Shown here in pieces: positions 45,011 to 54,404 of a stretch of 64,000 nt of DNA. This DNA comes from Gottfriedia luciferensis. GTDB lineage: Bacteria; Bacillota; Bacilli; Bacillales; Bacillaceae_G. Location: positions 62,001-126,000 of the forward strand of contig NZ_MDKC01000035.1 in NCBI RefSeq assembly GCF_001712755.1, read 5' to 3'. The notes under the pieces are model-generated. The model did not search any database and was not told the DNA's origin. It was given only the letters and a program-made list of their open reading frames with translations. Within the stretch, counting starts at the first letter, position 1. Every line of letters starts with the position of its first letter. The position numbers and the translations under genes are program-made.

Positions 45011-46576
45011 TTATTTAATTGTTACATCGTTAATCTCTAAATAGCCTGAAGGGCTTATTGAGAAGCCTTTTACATTTTTCGAGATTGCAGCGACATTTTC
45101 GATTACTCTTACAGGAATATAAGGTGAATCATCCATTTCAATTTCTTGTGCTTTAGCGTAAATTTCTTTTCGTTTTGCTTCGTCTTTTTCTTTTCTTCCA
45201 GCATTAATTAAGTCATCAACTTTTGGATTGCTATAGAAGAATGTGTTTCCTGCAGCTCCGCGTGAGTCTGAGTGGAATAGGTTGTACTGATTATAATCAG
45301 CATCTCCTGTTGCGTTTCTCCAGCTTATAATAAACATTTCTGATTGTCCTTTATTTACTTTTTCAACAAACGAACCGTATTCCATCACTTGTACTTTTAA
45401 ATTAATGCCAATTCCTTTTAATTGTGATTGAATAACTTCTGCTAAATTTACTCTTTCTTTACTATCCATCGTAAGGATCGTTGCATCAAATCCATTTGGA
45501 TATCCTGCTTCTGTTAATAGTTTCTTTGCTTCTTTTAAATTGTAATTGTAAGCTTTTAATTGCTCATCGTATCCGAATACTTTTGAGCCCATTGCTGAAT
45601 TTGCTTTTTTACCAACATTATTAAATACACCTTTAATAATCGAATCCATTTCAACTGCATGAGCGATTGCTTTACGTACTCGTACGTCATTAAACGGTTT
45701 TTTTGTTACATTGAATCCGATATACTCTGTTCCGTAACCTTCACTTCGGTATACTTCCATAGCCGAGGATGATTCAACTTGATTCATAACTGCTATTGGG
45801 AGTGGTTCTGCTATTTGAGCTTCTCCTGTTTCAATCATTGAAATTCTTGTTGAGTCTTCTGGAACGACCTTGAAATCAACCTTATCAATCTTTGGTTTTT
45901 TCCCCCAGTAATCTTCATTTTTAACTAGTATAATATCCTGTCCTGGAGACCATGATTTAAATTTAAATGGACCTGTTCCGTTTGGTTCTTGAATAATGTT
46001 TTTACCATATTTATCAATTGTTTTAGGACTTATAATTCCACCTTCATGATTTGCTAAAATTGAAAGAAGTGGTGAGAATGGTTCGCTTAAAATAAATTGA
46101 ACAGTATATTCGTCGACTACTTTAACTTCTTTTACCATTTTAAATACAACTGCTCTTGGTGAAGCAACTTTAGGATCTAATAAACGATCAAATGTTTTCT
46201 TTACAGCCTCTGCATTAAATGGTGTACCATCGTGAAACTTCACATCATGTCGTAGTTTAAATTCCCAAGTTTTATCATTGATTTGATTCCATGACTCTGC
46301 TAGCATTGGTTGAATTTCATTATTTTCATCTCGTTGGACTAGACCTTCATAAATTTTATGATGGGTAACGCTTGCTGCATTTATTGTAGACATAAATTGC
46401 TGATCTAAATTTTCGGCATCTGATAACCGAGCAATTACTAGCGTGCTTCCTCCTTTGGAATCATTTGCTTGTCCATTTGCTTTCGTACCTACGTTTTGAT
46501 TAGATGAACATCCTGTAATTGTGATAGCAGAAAATAATACTAGTAAACATTTACCTATTCCTGATTTTAGTTTCAA
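45011..46576 (-). CDS. ABC transporter substrate-binding lipoprotein (peptide type, SBP family 5), copy 1
   Basis: A 521-residue lipoprotein that captures the solute for a Dpp/Opp-like transporter. Signal peptide with lipobox TITGC, then the family-5 opening GGSTLVIARLSDAENLDQQF, the PLLAESW-type motif PMLAESWNQ, and the typical KLRHDVKFHDGTPFNAEAVK. Start is taken as TTG (46576), since GGGAGG sits 8 nt upstream; a GTG six nt earlier is too close. Closely similar to copy 2 (49760-51316). Its own promoter shares the TTTAC repeats. Substrate probably peptide-like or another amide, judged only from the neighbours. Confidence 0.88.
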   Translation of the reverse strand: MKLKSGIGKCLLVLFSAITITGCSSNQNVGTKANGQANDSKGGSTLVIARLSDAENLDQQFMSTINAASVTHHKIYEGLVQRDENNEIQPMLAESWNQINDKTWEFKLRHDVKFHDGTPFNAEAVKKTFDRLLDPKVASPRAVVFKMVKEVKVVDEYTVQFILSEPFSPLLSILANHEGGIISPKTIDKYGKNIIQEPNGTGPFKFKSWSPGQDIILVKNEDYWGKKPKIDKVDFKVVPEDSTRISMIETGEAQIAEPLPIAVMNQVESSSAMEVYRSEGYGTEYIGFNVTKKPFNDVRVRKAIAHAVEMDSIIKGVFNNVGKKANSAMGSKVFGYDEQLKAYNYNLKEAKKLLTEAGYPNGFDATILTMDSKERVNLAEVIQSQLKGIGINLKVQVMEYGSFVEKVNKGQSEMFIISWRNATGDADYNQYNLFHSDSRGAAGNTFFYSNPKVDDLINAGRKEKDEAKRKEIYAKAQEIEMDDSPYIPVRVIENVAAISKNVKGFSISPSGYLEINDVTIK

Positions 46577-46622
46577 TGGCACTGCCTCCCTGTTTAAAGT
46601 TTGTCTTACAAATATTTATCTA

Positions 46623-46686
46623 ATTATATAAAATATTCTGATAATTATTTTTGAATATCTTTACCTGTTTTTTCAGTTTCTTTACT
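46623..46686 (-). promoter_or_regulatory. Activator-type promoter of binding protein 1 (TTTAC direct repeats)
   Basis: On the minus strand the -10 is TATAAT (46623-46628), without a -35. + strand TCTTTACC (46658-46665) and TCTTTACT (46679-46686) are 21 nt apart; the first starts 35 nt from the -10. Confidence 0.75.
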
Positions 46687-46691
46687 TATTT

Positions 46692-48188
46692 TTAATTATT
46701 TGACTTTGCTTCTAGTTCTTTAATTGATTCAAGCCTTTTAAAAGATGATGGAAATAGATCATTTTCAGGAAGTTGTTCGTAATCCCTTTCCATATATCCT
46801 CTTCTCATCTTATTAAAATACACTTGACCTTTTTGCTTTAATACCTCTATATCAAGATTAGGAATTACTTGATCTTTCATCACAATTCTTCCATTTATAA
46901 TTGATAGTTTTACATCTCTACCTGAACCACTTACAAACATAGTACGAATTGGGTCATCAATAACGCCCATATGGAATCCATTTAAATCAATCGCAATGAT
47001 ATCCGCTTTTGCTCCGACTGCTATTCGGCCTATATCTTCGCGATGCAGAAATGCCGCTGCTCCTAGAGTGATAGAATTGAAGAAATCAGCGTATGTCGAT
47101 CCTTCAACTTCTTTTTCTACAAGTCTTGAAAGCATACTACCAGTACGTACATTTTGAAAAATATCTGGAGGGAAAGTATCAGTACCTAATGCAATATTGA
47201 CTCCCTCCTTCCTATATTTTGCATATGATTCAAGTCCTTCTCCGTGTCTTCCTATAATAAGTGGACAATGGATAACAGTAGTATTTGTTTCTTTCAGAAG
47301 TGAAATGTCATTATCAATATTGTAATTCGCTCCACTATAGCCCGATACAAAATGAGCGTGGGGTATTCCTGTATTTGGACCTAAAAATCCAAGATTATAT
47401 AAATATTTAATTGGTGTAACTCCGTGTTCTTTTAAAATAGTATTAAATTCAAAACTTCCTTGCGCAGCATGGAGCTTGATTGGAACGTTTAATTTGTCAC
47501 TATAATATTTTGTTTTTATCAATATTTCTTCAGTCTGTGATTCTATTCTTTCTGGAGCTAACATCCCTCTGACCAATCCATCAAATGCACCATCGAAGGT
47601 TTCAACAAACTTTACTGCTCTTTCTAATCCTTCCTCGCCCGCTTTTTCATCCCAATGAATTTTAATGTTTCCATCTGGTTCGACAACTCTAATTCCAGCT
47701 TGATAGCTTGGTCCAAGGTAAATTCTCAATCCTAATTTTCCTGCATGATTCGCTGCAGCTTCCAACTCTTCAAAAGTTTCAGCCCAATTTTTGTAAAAAA
47801 CGGATGTAATCGGCATAGCAGTAGTAATTCCATTTAAAATAAGCTGCGAATAAGCATATAAAGATTTAAATGCTTCTTCCTCCTCACTCATTAGCTCATG
47901 ATGTCCATTTTTTACAAATTCCTCCGACCAAAGGAGATTTTTTTGTCTATTTGATTTCGCTTCTAAATGCAAAATATCATGGTCAATGTCACCTAAGGCA
48001 TTTAAATCAATAAAACCAGGACTAAGGATTGCGTTTCCAACGTCAATTACTTGATCTACTTCTTCTGTATAGTTTTTTCCAACATACAAAATTGTCTCTT
48101 TTTCATATACAATCTCTGCATTTTCCAATATGACATGTTCACTTCCGTCAAACCCAATCACATATCTTCCCTTTAGCTTCGTTTTCAT
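46692..48188 (-). CDS. Amidohydrolase/chlorohydrolase-family protein lacking the HxH motif
   Basis: A 498-residue amidohydrolase-superfamily protein. Kept features are the strand PGFIDLNALGD, the KLHAAQGSFEF His, PHAHFVSGYSG, and the LGTDTFPPDIF Asp. The first metal motif, normally HxH after GFID, reads NAL here, so the usual metal site is incomplete. This variant exists in a chlorohydrolase-like subgroup as far as I recall, and its activity is not established. The ATG at 48188 is chosen with GAAGGGAG upstream; 15 codons further upstream are in frame. It lies 111 nt downstream of the next amidohydrolase and is likely read with it. Confidence 0.75.
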   Translation of the reverse strand: MKTKLKGRYVIGFDGSEHVILENAEIVYEKETILYVGKNYTEEVDQVIDVGNAILSPGFIDLNALGDIDHDILHLEAKSNRQKNLLWSEEFVKNGHHELMSEEEEAFKSLYAYSQLILNGITTAMPITSVFYKNWAETFEELEAAANHAGKLGLRIYLGPSYQAGIRVVEPDGNIKIHWDEKAGEEGLERAVKFVETFDGAFDGLVRGMLAPERIESQTEEILIKTKYYSDKLNVPIKLHAAQGSFEFNTILKEHGVTPIKYLYNLGFLGPNTGIPHAHFVSGYSGANYNIDNDISLLKETNTTVIHCPLIIGRHGEGLESYAKYRKEGVNIALGTDTFPPDIFQNVRTGSMLSRLVEKEVEGSTYADFFNSITLGAAAFLHREDIGRIAVGAKADIIAIDLNGFHMGVIDDPIRTMFVSGSGRDVKLSIINGRIVMKDQVIPNLDIEVLKQKGQVYFNKMRRGYMERDYEQLPENDLFPSSFKRLESIKELEAKSNN

Positions 48189-48299
48189 TTTTTCTCCCTT
48201 CGAATTTTTAATTTTTATTTTAGTTTTCAACATATCTCATCTCGTCAACATAGGCACGGGCATGTCCCCAGAAATACTTTGTAGGTTGCATATATTTTT

Positions 48300-49685
48300 C
48301 TAGTCCGTTGCAAAGGCTTCTTCATTTGCTTCATTTAAAACTGTGCTTTCATGAACGGTTTTTACATTTCTGCCTTCCATAATAAGTTTTCCATCTACAA
48401 TGACATGGTCTACATCATTTGCTACTGTTTGAAATACTAAACGATGAACATGCATATATTCTGGAGTCAAATGTGGTTGATGAAGATTAACTGTTATGAC
48501 ATCTGCTTTTTTTCCAATTTCAAGTGAACCAATTTCATCATCCCAACCAATACATTTTGCTGCATCAATCGTGATCATTTCTAAAAGCTTTCCAGGTGGT
48601 AAATAGTAATAGTCTCTGAGCGCTGCTTGATGTACAAACTGTGTTTTCCTCATCGCTTGGAATAAGTCAAAGCTCGTAGATGGTGAGGTACCGTCTGTAG
48701 AAATGGCAACTGTTGCTCCCATTTCAATTAATTCTGTAATTGGTGTACGTGCATTAACTTGTCCAAAACCTGGAGAAGCACTAATATTTGTACCAGTTTC
48801 AGCTAATATTTTGGCTTCGTCGAATGAAATTCCTCGACAATGCTGAAGATGGACATCGGGACCTAATAGTGCATTTTCTTTATCTTGAATTGCTAAGTGA
48901 ATCATTCCACCAAATGCATCTGAGTGAATTCTTGTATTATATTTCCTAGCAATCTCTCTTATTTTTTTAGCTTGATAAAGATCATGTTTTGTTAGTCCGT
49001 AAAGTCGATCTGGGGAAGTCGGATAGGAAGGATCTACGGACGTTACAATAACAAATGGTGTAATAAAGGCTCTTGTTCGATCATCATTTGCGTGATTTAA
49101 TGCCTCGATAACCGCTTCGGCACCTTTTAAAACTTCTTCATATGTAACTTCTTTCTCAATTCTTTTCCCGTCAACCCATCTACTAAATGAATGTGGCCAA
49201 GGTGGGTTACACGGACCTGTACAAACTACTTCACGAACTCCTACTTCGTTGTAAGCTTTTGCATGATTTATTGCAAATATGGGATCATCAGATCTCGGCA
49301 CTGAGCCTAACACACTAACGCCTGTTGTAATACCCGCTTTTAATCTTTCAAGTGCTGACAGCTTTCCTTCGTAGTACCAAAAATCATCCGTCACATAATG
49401 CTTATACGTTTTCGTCATAATCGGCATCCAAAAATCGATATTCTCCATCGCGATTGTTTTAAACATTGAATGACCACCATGACCATGAACATCTATTAAT
49501 CCAGGTAGAATACATTGATGACTACAATCAATTACTTTTTTTGCCTCATACTTGGTATTCAAGTTTTCAGTCAAATCAACATCTACAATTCTTCCATTAT
49601 GAATTGCAACTGCACCTTTTTCTATAATTCTTCTTTCTGTATCCATTGTGATAACAGTTCCATTAACTAATAGCAAATCAATCAT
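48300..49685 (-). CDS. Amidohydrolase family protein (TrzN/AtzA/SAH-deaminase-like)
   Basis: A 461-residue subtype III amidohydrolase. HGH in LPGLIDVHGHGGHS near residue 65, His in RIHSDAFGG, His in HLQHCRG and the Asp of AISTDGTSPSTSF supply a complete mononuclear metal site. The family removes amino or chloro groups from N-heterocycles or cuts amides; the true substrate is unknown. AGGAGG precedes the ATG. It lies downstream of binding protein 2, separated by a hairpin that may reduce its expression relative to that gene. Confidence 0.82.
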   Translation of the reverse strand: MIDLLLVNGTVITMDTERRIIEKGAVAIHNGRIVDVDLTENLNTKYEAKKVIDCSHQCILPGLIDVHGHGGHSMFKTIAMENIDFWMPIMTKTYKHYVTDDFWYYEGKLSALERLKAGITTGVSVLGSVPRSDDPIFAINHAKAYNEVGVREVVCTGPCNPPWPHSFSRWVDGKRIEKEVTYEEVLKGAEAVIEALNHANDDRTRAFITPFVIVTSVDPSYPTSPDRLYGLTKHDLYQAKKIREIARKYNTRIHSDAFGGMIHLAIQDKENALLGPDVHLQHCRGISFDEAKILAETGTNISASPGFGQVNARTPITELIEMGATVAISTDGTSPSTSFDLFQAMRKTQFVHQAALRDYYYLPPGKLLEMITIDAAKCIGWDDEIGSLEIGKKADVITVNLHQPHLTPEYMHVHRLVFQTVANDVDHVIVDGKLIMEGRNVKTVHESTVLNEANEEAFATD

Positions 49686-49723
49686 TTTTATCCTCCTATT
49701 GCAAACTTCTCTTTAAAAACTGA

Positions 49724-49747
49724 AACAGCATAATAAATTATGCTGTT
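49724..49747 (-). terminator. Hairpin between binding protein 2 and amidohydrolase genes
   Basis: AACAGCATAAT and ATTATGCTGTT form a perfect 11-bp stem; on the minus strand it is followed by TCAGTTTTTAA. It probably acts as a partial terminator that keeps the binding protein in excess. Confidence 0.7.
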
Positions 49748-49759
49748 CCATTGAATTAC

Positions 49760-51316
49760 TTATTTCACTGTTACATCATCAAGCATTAAATAACTTGCTG
49801 GGTTTAACCAAAGTCCTTTAACTGATGAGCCAGTAACTGCTAAATGCTCATAGTTACGAATAGGTACATATGGTACATCTTTGTTTTCAATTTCTTGTGC
49901 TTGAGCATAAAGTTCTTTACGTTTTTCGCTATCCGCTTCTTGACGAGCTGATTCAATTAATTTATCAACTTCTGGGTTGCTATAGAATGAACTATTTCCT
50001 GCTGCACCTTGGGATTTACTATCAAATAAGTTAAATTGGTTATAGTCGCCATCACCAGTAGCATTTCCCCATCCACCAATTGAAACTTGGTGTTGACCTT
50101 TTGCAATTGCATCAATATAAGCTCCGTATTCAAGTACTTGAATTTTCACATTAATACCAATCCCTTTTAATTGAGATTGAATAACCTCAGCCATATTTAT
50201 TCTTTCTTTACGGTCACTAGTTGTAAGTGTAAATGATAGGCCGTCTTTAATTCCTGCTTCTTTTAATAGCTTTTTAGATTCATTAATATCGTAATTATAG
50301 CCTTTAATATTCGGATCATATCCAAATACTTTTGGACTCATTGTTGAATTTGCTTTTGTTCCAACATCGTTATATACACCTTTAATAATTGAATCTACTT
50401 CAATTGCATGTGCAATCGCTTGACGGACACGAACATCATTAAATGGTTTTTTCTTTGTATTGAAGCTTAAATATTCAACAGCTAGTCCATCTGTACGGTA
50501 TAAATCCATTGTGTCAGAAGCTTCAATTCGATCGATTTCTGTTACAGGCACTTGATCAGTTACATGTGCTTCACCAGTTTCGATCATTGCTAGTCTTGTA
50601 GCATCTTCAGGAACTACTTTAAAGACTACACCATCAATTTTAGGTTTATTACCCCAGTAATCTTTATTTTTTTCAATTTTAATTTCTTCTCCTGATTTCC
50701 AAGATTTAAATACATAAGGACCAGTTCCAACTGGATTTCTCCCAATTTTATCACTGTTTTCTTTAATCGATTTTGGACTAATAATATCTCCTTCATTACT
50801 CATTAAAATTGATAAAAGTGGAGCATATGGGTATTTCAAAATAAATTGTACAGTTGAATCGTCTACCACTTTAACTTCTTTTATCATTTCAAATTTACCA
50901 GCTTGTGGTGATGCAGTTTTCGGGTCAAGAACTCGATCAAAATTTGTTTTAACTGCATCTGCATTAAATGGTGATCCATCTTGGAACTTAACGCCTTTGC
51001 GTAATTTGAATTCCCAAGTCACGTTATCTATTTGCTTCCATTCTGTTGCTAAAAGAGGTTTTGGCTCCATATTTTTATCTGGTTCAACTAATGTTTCATA
51101 TACCTTTTCATAAACAACGTTAGCTGATGGTATATCAGTAATAAAATGTGGATCTAATGTAGTCGCATCAGATAGTCTAGCAACGACCAATGTTCCCCCT
51201 GCTTTTGCCTTTGTTCCTGTTGCACTACTGCTTGTTTGGTCTGATGTACAACCTGCAAGCGCAGTAGAAACTGTTAATAATGATGCAAATAATACTCCAG
51301 CTGTCTTTTTCTTCAT
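49760..51316 (-). CDS. ABC transporter substrate-binding lipoprotein (peptide type, SBP family 5), copy 2
   Basis: A 518-residue lipoprotein closely similar to copy 1. Lipobox ALAGC, opening GGTLVVARLSDATTLDPHF, motif PLLATEWKQ, and the conserved KLRKGVKFQDGSPFNADAVK. Divergent from the transporter genes at 51528-55390, so it is the natural partner of that permease; copy 1 probably serves the same permease with another ligand range. AGGAGGAAG precedes the ATG. Its promoter has three TTTACT-type repeats. Confidence 0.9.
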   Translation of the reverse strand: MKKKTAGVLFASLLTVSTALAGCTSDQTSSSATGTKAKAGGTLVVARLSDATTLDPHFITDIPSANVVYEKVYETLVEPDKNMEPKPLLATEWKQIDNVTWEFKLRKGVKFQDGSPFNADAVKTNFDRVLDPKTASPQAGKFEMIKEVKVVDDSTVQFILKYPYAPLLSILMSNEGDIISPKSIKENSDKIGRNPVGTGPYVFKSWKSGEEIKIEKNKDYWGNKPKIDGVVFKVVPEDATRLAMIETGEAHVTDQVPVTEIDRIEASDTMDLYRTDGLAVEYLSFNTKKKPFNDVRVRQAIAHAIEVDSIIKGVYNDVGTKANSTMSPKVFGYDPNIKGYNYDINESKKLLKEAGIKDGLSFTLTTSDRKERINMAEVIQSQLKGIGINVKIQVLEYGAYIDAIAKGQHQVSIGGWGNATGDGDYNQFNLFDSKSQGAAGNSSFYSNPEVDKLIESARQEADSEKRKELYAQAQEIENKDVPYVPIRNYEHLAVTGSSVKGLWLNPASYLMLDDVTVK

Positions 51317-51393
51317 TTTTTTCTTCCTCCTCTTATACTTGCCCCCATGATTCTCTTGTTCACCATTTTTCCTGAGTACGTAGGCTTATTCAA

Positions 51394-51479
51394 ATTATAA
51401 AAAAAAATAAAATTTTATATTTTCAGAATCTTTACTCGTTTTTTAATTATCTTTACTGCTTTTCCGCATTATATTTACT
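51394..51479 (-). promoter_or_regulatory. Activator-type promoter of binding protein 2 (three TTTACT repeats)
   Basis: On the minus strand the -10 is TATAAT (51394-51399), with no -35. + strand TCTTTACT (51429-51436), TCTTTACT (51450-51457) and TATTTACT (51472-51479) are 21 and 22 nt apart; the first is 35 nt from the -10. The third copy is nearest the divergent permease operon, so the region may control both directions. Confidence 0.75.
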
Positions 51480-51527
51480 TCAATTCTAATTTTGAATAAA
51501 TTTAAACAAAGAAAAGGGGGAAAAAGA

Positions 51528-52430
51528 ATGAAAACAGAGATTGTATTGAATAACAATGAAATCAAATTAGAAAAAAAAGAATCTCAAAAACTAAAAAGAT
51601 GGAAAGTATTTTATAAGAAGTTTAAAAAAAATAAATTGGCACTAGTTGGTGGATATATCGTACTTTTTTATATTTTAGTAGCTTTTTTGGCACCACTTAT
51701 TTCACCGAAGGATCCTTTTGCGATTGATTTAATGCATAAGCTACAACCTCCATCACTAGAACATTGGATGGGAACAGATGATAAAGGAAGAGATATTTTA
51801 AGTAGAATCATTTATGGAAGTCGTCTTTCAATTTCTGTTGGTTTCGTATCTGTCTTATTTGGTGCAATTTTCGGAATTACTCTAGGGTTGATTGCAGGTT
51901 ATTACGGAAAATGGGTTGATACGATCATTATGAGAGTTGTTGATATATTACTAGCATTCCCAGGTATTCTACTAGCACTTGCGATCATTAGTGCACTAGG
52001 TCCTAGTCTAATTAATGTAATGGTTGCTGTCGGTATCTTTTCAATCCCAACGTTTGCACGAATCGTTAGAGGATCTACATTATCCGTCAGAAAGCTTGAG
52101 TATATAGACGCAATTCGTGCATTAGGTGCAACTGATTCAACAATTATATTCAAACATATTTTCCCGAATATTCTTTCACCAATAATTGTCCAAGCTACGT
52201 TAAAACTTGCTACAGCTATTCTTTCAGCAGCAGGCTTATCATATCTAGGATTAGGTGCTCAGCCTCCATCACCAGAATGGGGAGCGATGTTAAGCAGTGG
52301 ACGTGATTACTTATTTACCGCACCACACATTGCCTTATTCCCGGGTATTGCGATTTCAACACTTGTATTAGGATTTAATATTTTCGGAGATGGACTAAGA
52401 GATGCTCTTGATCCAAGAATGAAAAAATAA
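51528..52430 (+). CDS. ABC transporter permease, DppC/OppC-like
   Basis: A 300-residue membrane subunit. It opens with the OppC-type segment ending FKKNKLALVGGYIVLFYILV, has the LQPPSLEHWMGTDDKGRDIL motif of the family, and an EAA loop around RALGATDSTIIFKHIFPN. The start at MKTEIV is chosen because AAAAGGGGG lies upstream; an in-frame ATG or alternative 12 codons earlier has no such site. First gene of the permease/ATPase operon, divergent from binding protein 2. Confidence 0.92.
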   Translation: MKTEIVLNNNEIKLEKKESQKLKRWKVFYKKFKKNKLALVGGYIVLFYILVAFLAPLISPKDPFAIDLMHKLQPPSLEHWMGTDDKGRDILSRIIYGSRLSISVGFVSVLFGAIFGITLGLIAGYYGKWVDTIIMRVVDILLAFPGILLALAIISALGPSLINVMVAVGIFSIPTFARIVRGSTLSVRKLEYIDAIRALGATDSTIIFKHIFPNILSPIIVQATLKLATAILSAAGLSYLGLGAQPPSPEWGAMLSSGRDYLFTAPHIALFPGIAISTLVLGFNIFGDGLRDALDPRMKK

Positions 52431-52442
52431 GGAGGAAAGTAC

Positions 52443-53363
52443 ATGTTTCTATTTATTGTCAGAAGAATTATACAAACTATTCCAGTTTTACTTGGTGTAA
52501 GTTTAGTCGTTTTTTTAATCATGCAGATGGTTCCTGGTGATCCAGCAACACTACTTGCTGGTGAAGGTGCTACGAAACAAACAATCGAAATGATTCGTCA
52601 TCAACTTGGACTTGATCGTCCTGTCATTATTCAGTATTTCGACTATGTTGTTCATGTATTACAAGGAGATTTTGGTGAATCGCTTCGAAATAATCGTCCA
52701 GTATTAGATGAGATTATGATTCGTTTGCCTATTACAATTGAACTTGCACTGGCTAGTATTTTCATTACAGTTGTACTTGGTATGCTAGCAGGAATTATAT
52801 CAGCGACTAAACAGTACTCTGCAGCTGATATTACAATTATGATTGTCGCTTTACTAGGAATCTCTTTACCAAGTTTCTGGTTTGGTTTAATGCTGATCTA
52901 CTTCTTTTCAGTTAATCTTCATATATTCCCAGTTGCTGGCTGGGGAACGTTTAAACATATGGTACTGCCAGCATTAACATTAGGTGCAGGTGGTGCTGCA
53001 ATAGTAGCTAGAATGACTAGATCAAGTATGTTAGAAGTTGTTCGTCAAGACTATATGCGTACAGCAAGAGCAAAAGGATTAAAAGAACATGTCATTATTT
53101 ATAAACATGGTTTAAAGAATGCTCTTATTCCTGTTATTACTGTTGTTGGACTTCAGTTTGGTGCATTACTTGGTGGTACCGTTTTAACAGAGTCAGTTTT
53201 TGCAATTAATGGACTTGGTAGATTAATTGTTGATGCAATTAGGACAAGAGATTTACCGATGGTTCAAGGTGGCGTATTAATCGCTTCAGTTATCTTTGTA
53301 TTTATGAATCTAGCTGTTGATATTCTCTACCGTTACTTTAATAAACGAGTTGACTTGAATTAA
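52443..53363 (+). CDS. ABC transporter permease, DppB/OppB-like
   Basis: A 306-residue membrane subunit. It begins MFLFIVRRIIQTIPVLLGVS, the hallmark of the OppB type, with MVPGDPATLLAGEGAT next. The EAA loop reads TARAKGLKEHVIIYKHGLKN. It pairs with the DppC-like subunit to form the channel. AAGGAGGAAAG precedes the ATG; 12-nt gaps to both neighbours show a single operon. Confidence 0.93.
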   Translation: MFLFIVRRIIQTIPVLLGVSLVVFLIMQMVPGDPATLLAGEGATKQTIEMIRHQLGLDRPVIIQYFDYVVHVLQGDFGESLRNNRPVLDEIMIRLPITIELALASIFITVVLGMLAGIISATKQYSAADITIMIVALLGISLPSFWFGLMLIYFFSVNLHIFPVAGWGTFKHMVLPALTLGAGGAAIVARMTRSSMLEVVRQDYMRTARAKGLKEHVIIYKHGLKNALIPVITVVGLQFGALLGGTVLTESVFAINGLGRLIVDAIRTRDLPMVQGGVLIASVIFVFMNLAVDILYRYFNKRVDLN

Positions 53364-53375
53364 GGAGGTACTACT

Positions 53376-54404
53376 ATGAAAAAACAATTTGATGAAACAA
53401 TTCTTGAGGTTAAAAATCTACAAACCTACTTTTATACAGATGAAGGAATAAGTAAAGCTGTTAATGGAATTAGCTTTAAATTAAAAAAAGGTGAAACACT
53501 TGGAATAGTAGGAGAATCTGGAAGTGGTAAAAGTATTACATCATTATCACTATTAGGATTAATCCCATCTCCTCCAGGAAAAATAACTGGTGGTAGTATT
53601 CTTTTTAAAGGTGAAGATTTACTAGCAAAAACGGAAAAGCAAATGCGTTCCATTCGAGGGAATGAAATTTCAATGATTTTTCAAGAGCCAATGACATCTT
53701 TAAACCCAGTTTATTCAGCTGGCGAACAAATTGCAGAAGCGATTCGTCTTCACCAAAAATTAGGCAAAAAGGAAGCTTGGGAGAAAGCAGTTGAAATGCT
53801 TCGACTTGTAGGGATCCCATCTCCTGAAAAACGTGCAAAGCAAGAACCACATGAACTTAGTGGTGGTATGAGACAAAGGGTTATGATTGCAATGGCACTT
53901 GCTTGTCATCCAGAAGTGCTAATCGCAGATGAACCGACTACTGCTCTTGATGTGACAATTCAAGCGCAAATTCTGGAATTAATTAAATCACTCCAAAAAG
54001 ATTTAGGTACAGCTGTCATACTAATCACGCATGATCTAGGCGTCGTTTATGAAACTTGCGATCGAGTGGCTGTCATGTACGCTGGAAGAATTGTTGAATA
54101 TACATCAGCAAAAGAACTTTATAATAACCCTAAGCACCCATACACAATCGGGTTATTAAACTCTCTTCCACGTCTTGATATGGATCAGGATGAATTAACA
54201 ACAATACCTGGTACTGTACCTAGTCCATTTAATATGCCTAAGGGCTGTAGTTTTGCACCACGCTGTGCACATGCAAAGCCAATGTGTCATGAATCAGTGC
54301 CAGATTTACTAACACTCGACAAAAATACTGAAGTCAGTTGTTGGATGTATACATCACAATGGGAAACTGATCATACCATCATAGAGAAAGTAGGGATTGA
54401 ATAA
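53376..54404 (+). CDS. ABC transporter ATPase, DppD/OppD-like
   Basis: A 342-residue ATPase. Walker A GESGSGKS (about residues 43-50), signature [15 protein letters not shown], Walker [13 protein letters not shown], and the C-terminal oligopeptide-transporter extension with Cys-rich [17 protein letters not shown], which in related proteins binds an iron-sulfur cluster. AAGGAGG precedes the ATG. Its stop overlaps the start of the next ATPase gene (TAATG). Confidence 0.94.
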   Translation: MKKQFDETILEVKNLQTYFYTDEGISKAVNGISFKLKKGETLGIVGESGSGKSITSLSLLGLIPSPPGKITGGSILFKGEDLLAKTEKQMRSIRGNEISMIFQEPMTSLNPVYSAGEQIAEAIRLHQKLGKKEAWEKAVEMLRLVGIPSPEKRAKQEPHELSGGMRQRVMIAMALACHPEVLIADEPTTALDVTIQAQILELIKSLQKDLGTAVILITHDLGVVYETCDRVAVMYAGRIVEYTSAKELYNNPKHPYTIGLLNSLPRLDMDQDELTTIPGTVPSPFNMPKGCSFAPRCAHAKPMCHESVPDLLTLDKNTEVSCWMYTSQWETDHTIIEKVGIE

